Source: Berberis thunbergii (lineage: Eukaryota > Streptophyta > Magnoliopsida > Ranunculales > Berberidaceae). From it: a DNA stretch of 64,000 nt. Both the position numbers and the translations under genes were made by a program. Numbering within the stretch: position 1 is the first letter of the stretch; each line of letters starts with the position of its first letter. The DNA lies in assembly GCA_003290165.1 (NCBI GenBank), contig QNQO01000201.1, positions 186,001-250,000 of the forward strand, written 5' to 3'. Positions 59,095 through 64,000 of this stretch are shown piece by piece. The notes beneath the pieces were generated by a model. It made no database searches and had not been told where the DNA came from. It saw only the letters and a program-made list of their open reading frames with translations.

Positions 59095-61426
59095 CCCTTT
59101 CTTCTCTTCTCAAATCCCCCCCATTTCTTCTTGTTATAGCTTCCTTCTTTATGTTCTTCCTTGAATTCTCATCATCTCTATCCACAATATCCATCTCTCA
59201 AATATCAAACACAAACACAAGCTTCATTTGTGGACTGATACCATTTAGTATCGATAGCCACCGGAGATCTTTTGTGAATTGTACTAGTTTTCCTATAGGG
59301 TCACAGCTACCATTTACCTTGCCTAATATCTCTGTGTCGGTGTCGGCTCTCGCAGCTGGGAATAATTTTCAGTGTCTACTAAGGTCTCCAACACCAACTT
59401 CTAACACTAGTCTCAGTTGCTGGAGATTCCCTGGTAATCTGACAAACAACAAGAGGATCTATATAGGTCCAATGCTTGATCAGCTTGATGCAGGGAATTG
59501 GCATATATGCGGTCGTGTTGGTAGGACTGGGCGCCTTGAGTGTTGGCAATGGCCTGATTTCAATGCCACCATTGGTCAGAACATTTCTGGGATTGCGGTA
59601 GGTGGAGAATTTTTGTGTGGTCTAGATGGGTTTCGCAACATTCAGTGTTTCGGAAATGATACAGATGTTGTTACGGGTAAACCGAACGGGACCTTTAGGA
59701 GCATTGCCGCTGGACATAGTCATGCTTGTGCTATTTCCGAGGATGGTGGGATGGAATGTTGGGGGGAGGCAATAATGAGGTTGAAGCCAAGAGGGGTCTT
59801 CACATCAATGGCTTTGGGAGATAATCGGAGTTGCGGTATTAGGAATAATGGGACTGTAGTTTGTTGGGGAGAGAATAGTTTTTCAATTTCATTGCCTGAA
59901 AATTTGGTGGGGATGGATTTTTTAAGAATAGAAGCTCTGGGGAGGACTTTTTGTGGTGTTGCGACGAGGAATTTTAGTTTGTTCTGTTGGGGAAATGGCA
60001 ACGGAGATTCTAGTTCAATGGTTTTTGAGCGAGTTCTGCCAGGGCCTTGTGAGGCTGAAACGAATTGTTCTTGTGGGTTGATACAGGGCAGTGGTTCGTT
60101 TGCCAACAAGGTGCAGCTATTTGCCAACCTTGTGGAAGAACAAATGAAGCTGCAAATCCACCTACATTACCACCAGTTACAAGCACTGATGGTGTGCCAC
60201 CAGTTGCAAGCAACAATGTGGGGGAGAACAATGCAAGAACGATTCCCTTCCTGGTGGTGGGATGCGTAGGAACAGTGTCGTTGGCAATGGTGATATGTTT
60301 CTTTATTTACAAGTACTGTAAGGAAAGGGTGTGTCGTGTTCATGATTCTGGGCGACTAGATGAGGTGGATTCTATGCAGAATCCCCAAATGACAGCTCGA
60401 AGAGCAGGGAACTGTTTACGCAAATCTGGCTTGATTAGCATGAGTCATGGAGGTCATTTAGAAGAATTTGATTTACAAGCACTAACTCGAGCTACCAACA
60501 GTTTCTCAGAGGAGCATAAGATTGGGTATGGCAGCTTTGGCTCTGTGTATCGAGCCAAATTGGATGATGGAAGAGAAGTGGCTATTAAAAGAGCCGAATT
60601 GACAGTCTCGACATCATATGGAGCAGGAACCAAGAGGCAGGACAGGGAGAATGCATTTCTCTCCGAGCTAGCACAACTCTCCCGCGTCAACCACAAGAAC
60701 CTAGTGCGGCTCTTGGGGTATTGTGAAGATGATCATGAACGTGTACTTGTGTATGAATTCATGCACAATGGTACGCTCCATGACCATCTCCACAAGCTTA
60801 AAACCTCGCCCATTGCCTCGTGGACAGCCCGCCTAAGGGTTGCCCTTGATGCAGCCAGGGGAATTGAGTACCTCCACACCTATGTTGTACCCCCAATCAT
60901 ACATAGGGACATCAAGTCCTCCAACATTCTACTGGATGCAACATGGACAGCCAAGGTCTCGGATTTCGGGCTCTCTTTAATGGGCCCTGAAGATGATGAA
61001 GACCATTTGTCGCTTCGCGCAGCAGGCACCATTGGTTATGTGGATCCAGAGTACTATAGACTGCAACAACTTACAACAAAAAGCGATGTTTACAGCTTCG
61101 GAGTGGTGTTGTTAGAGTTGTTATCAGGATTCAAGGCCATACACCACAATAATGAAAATGGAGCACCTAGGAATGTAGTAGATTACTCTTTACCATTCAT
61201 CGTTAATGATGATCTACACCGCATTTTAGACCCTAAGCTGCCACCACCTACACCATACGAGATTGAAGCCGTAGCAGACGTAGGTTACATGGCAGCTGAT
61301 TGTGTTACCCTTCCAGGACGAGATCGGCCCTCCATGACTGAGATCATAAGTAGTCTAGAAAACGCATTGACCAACTGCGTGCCACCCTCAATTGTTACCG
61401 AGCCCACGTCTGAAACATTTTCGTAG
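59079..61426 (+). CDS. CCR4: CRINKLY4-related receptor-like kinase (CCR4-like), one frameshift
   Basis: An intronless receptor kinase at the plasma membrane. Residues 1-35 are a signal peptide. The ectodomain (to about 330) has CRINKLY4/RCC1-type repeats with ECWGE, VCWGEN and FCWGNG. A TNFR-like Cys-rich stretch follows (GPCEAETNCSCG...CQQGAAICQPC), then a Pro/Thr linker, a membrane span (FLVVGCVGTVSLAMVICFF, about 60250-60305) and a Ser/Thr kinase. The kinase has GYGSFG, VAIK, HRD at 60902-60910 with N in KSSN, DFG at 60962 and GTIGYVDPEYY, so it looks catalytically competent. The reading frame changes from 59079-frame to the next at about 60099-60101, as if one base were missing between TCGTT and TGCCAA. 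Without the shift the protein would be about 782 residues, a normal CCR4/CCR3 length. CCR3 is a less likely name. Confidence 0.88.
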
Positions 61427-63325
61427 CACATAATGTTTGTACGTATGTGTGTCGTGCAAATTCGCACGTGTAGAATCGATATCGCACTTGAATCATTGCC
61501 CCTTAACTTGTCCAAAGACTTTTTCATAACATTTTTAGATTGAAAGTGACTGGGCAGACTAATTTGTCCATAAACTTAACTGCTTTTTTGAATACTATTT
61601 TTTTTTTTCTTCTCTTAATTTAGTGACCAATTCAAGTGATTTAGGTGAAAAAGTAGAAGGTTCCACAACTTGTCAAGTAAACTCAAAGACTCATCAAAGT
61701 CAGCTTGAAAATGTCGAACAACAATCACAAATTAGTGGGAGAAAATAATAATAGTTGACTGGTAAGCTGAGAGTCCCCTAAGTAGAATTCATGAAAAAAA
61801 GAAAAAGAAAAAAGAATTATACAAAGTTTTGACAAATACTTGTCTAAATACAGCTGTGAAAATTAGGAACTACATCGTGTTAGACTCTTTCAAAATAGTG
61901 GCATGCAATTGTCATCCCATGTCGCACACTTGTCCCAGTTCCGCGCAACATCTTTATCTTGTTTACTTTTACTGATGAAATGTTCTTCAAAGCAAATATT
62001 ATATCCTCAGTTATATTATGTATATTTCATATAACAGTTTAAAGTTTTGCGTAATTATTGTGCTAGGTGATTATCTAATGTTGTGTTTCGTCATTTTTTC
62101 ATTGTTTCCAAGGAGTTTTTTCTTCAACCATGATCATGTCCTCAGATTTGAAAACTTTACACAACTGTAAAGAATTCAAGTGAAAAAACTAAAAGTTCCC
62201 CTATCTCGTCCTAAACTTTCATGTACAAATCTATCTATAGTTTAATACAGATCCAAATATACGTCTGATCTGATGGAAACTAATACAGTAATACCTTATT
62301 AAAATAAAACCTAACCCACATAAATTAAACCTGAAAGCCAGTCCATCAACAACCCCAATCATGGGACTCCGCGAATAATCTAACTGACGTGGCAGCATCT
62401 GAAACTAATTGAGTTTTAAATATAAACACAGAAACTAAAAAGAAGGCATGCGAGTCAAACAAGGTTTGGCTGGAAATCCTTATTAGTTAAAAGGAATATT
62501 TGGTATGTGACACAGCTCATTTGCACAAAAGTCTTGTGGGTTTGAAATGGAGAATGGGAGATGGGTCTAAAAAGGCCAAAGAAAGGTCCCCATTACCACC
62601 AACCAATCCTTCTTCATCAGTATCTTGACCTTTCTTTCCTTCATTGAGCATAGAATCATGTATTTGGTATTTGAAGATTCACTTCTTTCATTTGGACCGC
62701 CCAAGCTTGAAAATTTGAATAACCTGGTCTGAAATTCTTATTACCAATGGGTTGTTCTGGGGGAGGCCAAAATGAGTTAGACCTGTTATGAGATTACTCT
62801 GCCAAATTTGAGGACCATTTAAGCCAAAACAATTTGTCAAAGAAGATGTCTGTATATCCTTAATTTCTATCTTTGTTAGGCAGAATTAGTATATCCATAT
62901 TTAAACATTACCAAGGCGGCTATGAAGTGTTTAGGCATTTCTAGGTTCGGAATAATTAGGTTCAAAGGCATTTTATGAGGAGTTTTCAGAGAAACTGCAG
63001 TCACAAACCAAAATATTCTCATAGGAAGAAATGTGTGGAGTTAAAGGAAAGGAGTATAAACCAAGAAATACCAATAATTCAAGTTCATATCAAATGACGA
63101 TTTCCCTTGTAAAAATGTGTAAAATACATCATTAAACAAACAATACAAATAACTTTGGCAAAGGAACTGGATTGTCTGTGGAAAGAATTATAGTTAATGG
63201 TGTAACTACCTATATTGAGTATAGTAATACTACTGCAACGTAGATCACAAGAAAAGAAAAAGAGAACAATGGGTCTTGGCTATTGACAGAAAGGACCATT
63301 TACGCTTTCAAAATCAATCAATGAA
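61427..63325. other. intergenic sequence between CCR4-like and adenylate kinase genes
   Basis: The two genes converge. The first part is probably the CCR4-like 3' UTR and the last 100-200 bases the 3' UTR of the minus-strand gene. No repeat or gene is recognised between them. Confidence 0.5.
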
Positions 63326-63436
63326 TCACACACCAGCTTCCACAGATTCTGAAGCAGCCTTCTTGCGAAGGAGGAGTTCAGTCAGCCCTTTGTCAATCTG
63401 TGCAAACGCCTCATCCTTGGAAGTGCTTCCATTTAT
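63326..63436 (-). CDS. last exon of a probable chloroplast adenylate kinase (AMK2-like), partial
   Basis: On the minus strand, after acceptor CTTGTAG, the exon reads INGSTSKDEAFAQIDKGL then TELLLRKKAASES and a TGA stop at 63326-63328. The phrase 'G..SKDEVF..ID..L' is how short-type adenylate kinases and relatives end. In Arabidopsis the CCR4 gene (At5g47850, from memory) is next to AMK2 (At5g47840), a plastid adenylate kinase that interconverts ATP, ADP and AMP, which makes this the best guess. The other exons are to the right of the window. Another P-loop nucleotide kinase is possible. Confidence 0.55.
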   Translation of the reverse strand: MNGSTSKDEAFAQIDKGLTELLLRKKAASESVEAGV

Positions 63437-64000
63437 CTACAAGTAAATGATAATTGACTTAGGCTGAAGATGAGAAGTTAAAGGAGATACAATGCATGAA
63501 ACATACAATTTTCAGACAATTGTCGGAAGACAAACAGAGCATTACTAGTCAGGAACCATCAAAGGAATAACTAAGTTAAACTGTAAGATGGAGTATTGAG
63601 TTCTGTGAATGTAGATAAGATAATAGTAGCCCTAGGGGTGGACACCAAGATTCAGAAAAAAGGGAAAGAAAAAATATAAAGATGAAAACTCGAGTAAGAT
63701 GGTGAAGTGGTAGCTCACATTCATTCATAAATAAAAAAAATCAAGAAAACTCAAACAGCCCTTTCAAGCGTATAGAGATCAGAAAGTACTGATCATCATA
63801 TGGTAGTTTTCAACACGATGCATCAGATTCCAAGGATTTTTTGTTTTAGTTTTTGTTTTAGTTTTAGTTTTAGTTTTAGTTTTAGTTTTAGTTTTAGTTT
63901 TAGTTTTTGTTTTAGTTTTAGTTTTTGTTTCGTGCTCATGTTCGAGTTCGTGTTCCTCTTCCTCTTCCTATTTTTTTTTTTTTTTTTTTGCTTTCTTTCT
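63437..64000. other. intron of the minus-strand gene
   Basis: Intron sequence up to the window edge. It holds the (TTTTAG)n repeat at about 63838-63930, CT-rich sequence and a poly(T) at about 63971-63989. No further exon is recognised. Confidence 0.45.
63838..63930. repeat. (TTTTAG)n hexanucleotide microsatellite
   Basis: About 15 units of TTTTAG, interrupted by a few TTTTTG variants. It lacks the GGG of the plant telomere repeat TTTAGGG, so it is a simple repeat rather than an internal telomere tract. Confidence 0.9.

Noticed and set aside
59720..60231. Minus-strand frames opposite the CCR4-like ectodomain
   Set aside because: Shadows of the coding strand; no family match.
63838..63930. 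Internal telomere-like tract
   Set aside because: Units are TTTTAG without the GGG of plant telomere repeats; better read as a microsatellite.
1..64000. CRISPR array, operons, bacterial features
   Set aside because: Spliced genes, poly(A) retroelements and plant transposons show a plant nuclear genome; no spaced direct-repeat array is present.
1..64000. tRNA or rRNA genes
   Set aside because: The only A/B-box-like words belong to SINEs with tails and target duplications; no complete cloverleaf was found by eye.

Overview
This is nuclear DNA of a flowering plant, probably a woody eudicot with a transposon-rich genome. The evidence is spliced chloroplast-protein genes with plant GT-AG introns, plant L1 LINEs with an RNase H domain, Ty3/gypsy chromovirus and Tat-type elements, hAT and Mutator-type elements, and tRNA-derived SINEs. 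The species cannot be named from the sequence alone.

Host genes. (1) TIC40, the co-chaperone of the chloroplast inner-envelope import machinery, lies on + from about 4095 to 44618. I could trace thirteen exons whose phases fit and whose joined protein follows the known TIC40 family from the membrane anchor to the C-terminal Sti1 region. The transit-peptide exon(s) were not found and are probably left of the window. The gene is spread over more than 40 kb because introns of 16.3, 6.4, 3.7 and 8.4 kb are filled with transposons. (2) An intronless CRINKLY4-related receptor kinase, CCR4-like, lies on + at 59079-61426 and is broken by a one-base frameshift near 60100. (3) The last exon of a gene on - at 63326-63436 is probably a chloroplast adenylate kinase (AMK2-like), the remembered neighbour of CCR4 in Arabidopsis.

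Layout. 120-2690: remnant of a Tat-type gypsy element (-). 4095-4495: three TIC40 exons, including an 18-nt microexon. 4496-20836: intron with a Mutator-type MITE, a 2.8-kb hAT element with perfect 8-bp target duplication, a LINE remnant with a nested SINE, and a 5.4-kb chromovirus with both LTRs. 20837-21131: exon. 21132-27579: intron with a 4.7-kb 5'-truncated L1. 27580-31584: three exons. 31585-40011: intron with two related short LTR elements, a hAT MITE and a second, inverted copy of the Mutator-type MITE. 40012-44618: last six exons. 46688-56959: a roughly 10-kb L1 insertion that itself hosts a SINE, a hAT element, foldback elements and a 1.7-kb solo LTR. 59011-61426: CCR4-like gene with TATA box and a short upstream ORF. 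63326-64000: end of the adenylate kinase gene and a (TTTTAG)n repeat in its intron.

The most useful observations are the precise TIC40 exon model, single-base frame breaks in both well-conserved host genes (real lesions or assembly indels), a SINE family sharing one 3' tail at five sites, an L1 that became a nest for later insertions, and an L1 3' region packed with CTGTCC motifs. I found no convincing wholly new system.
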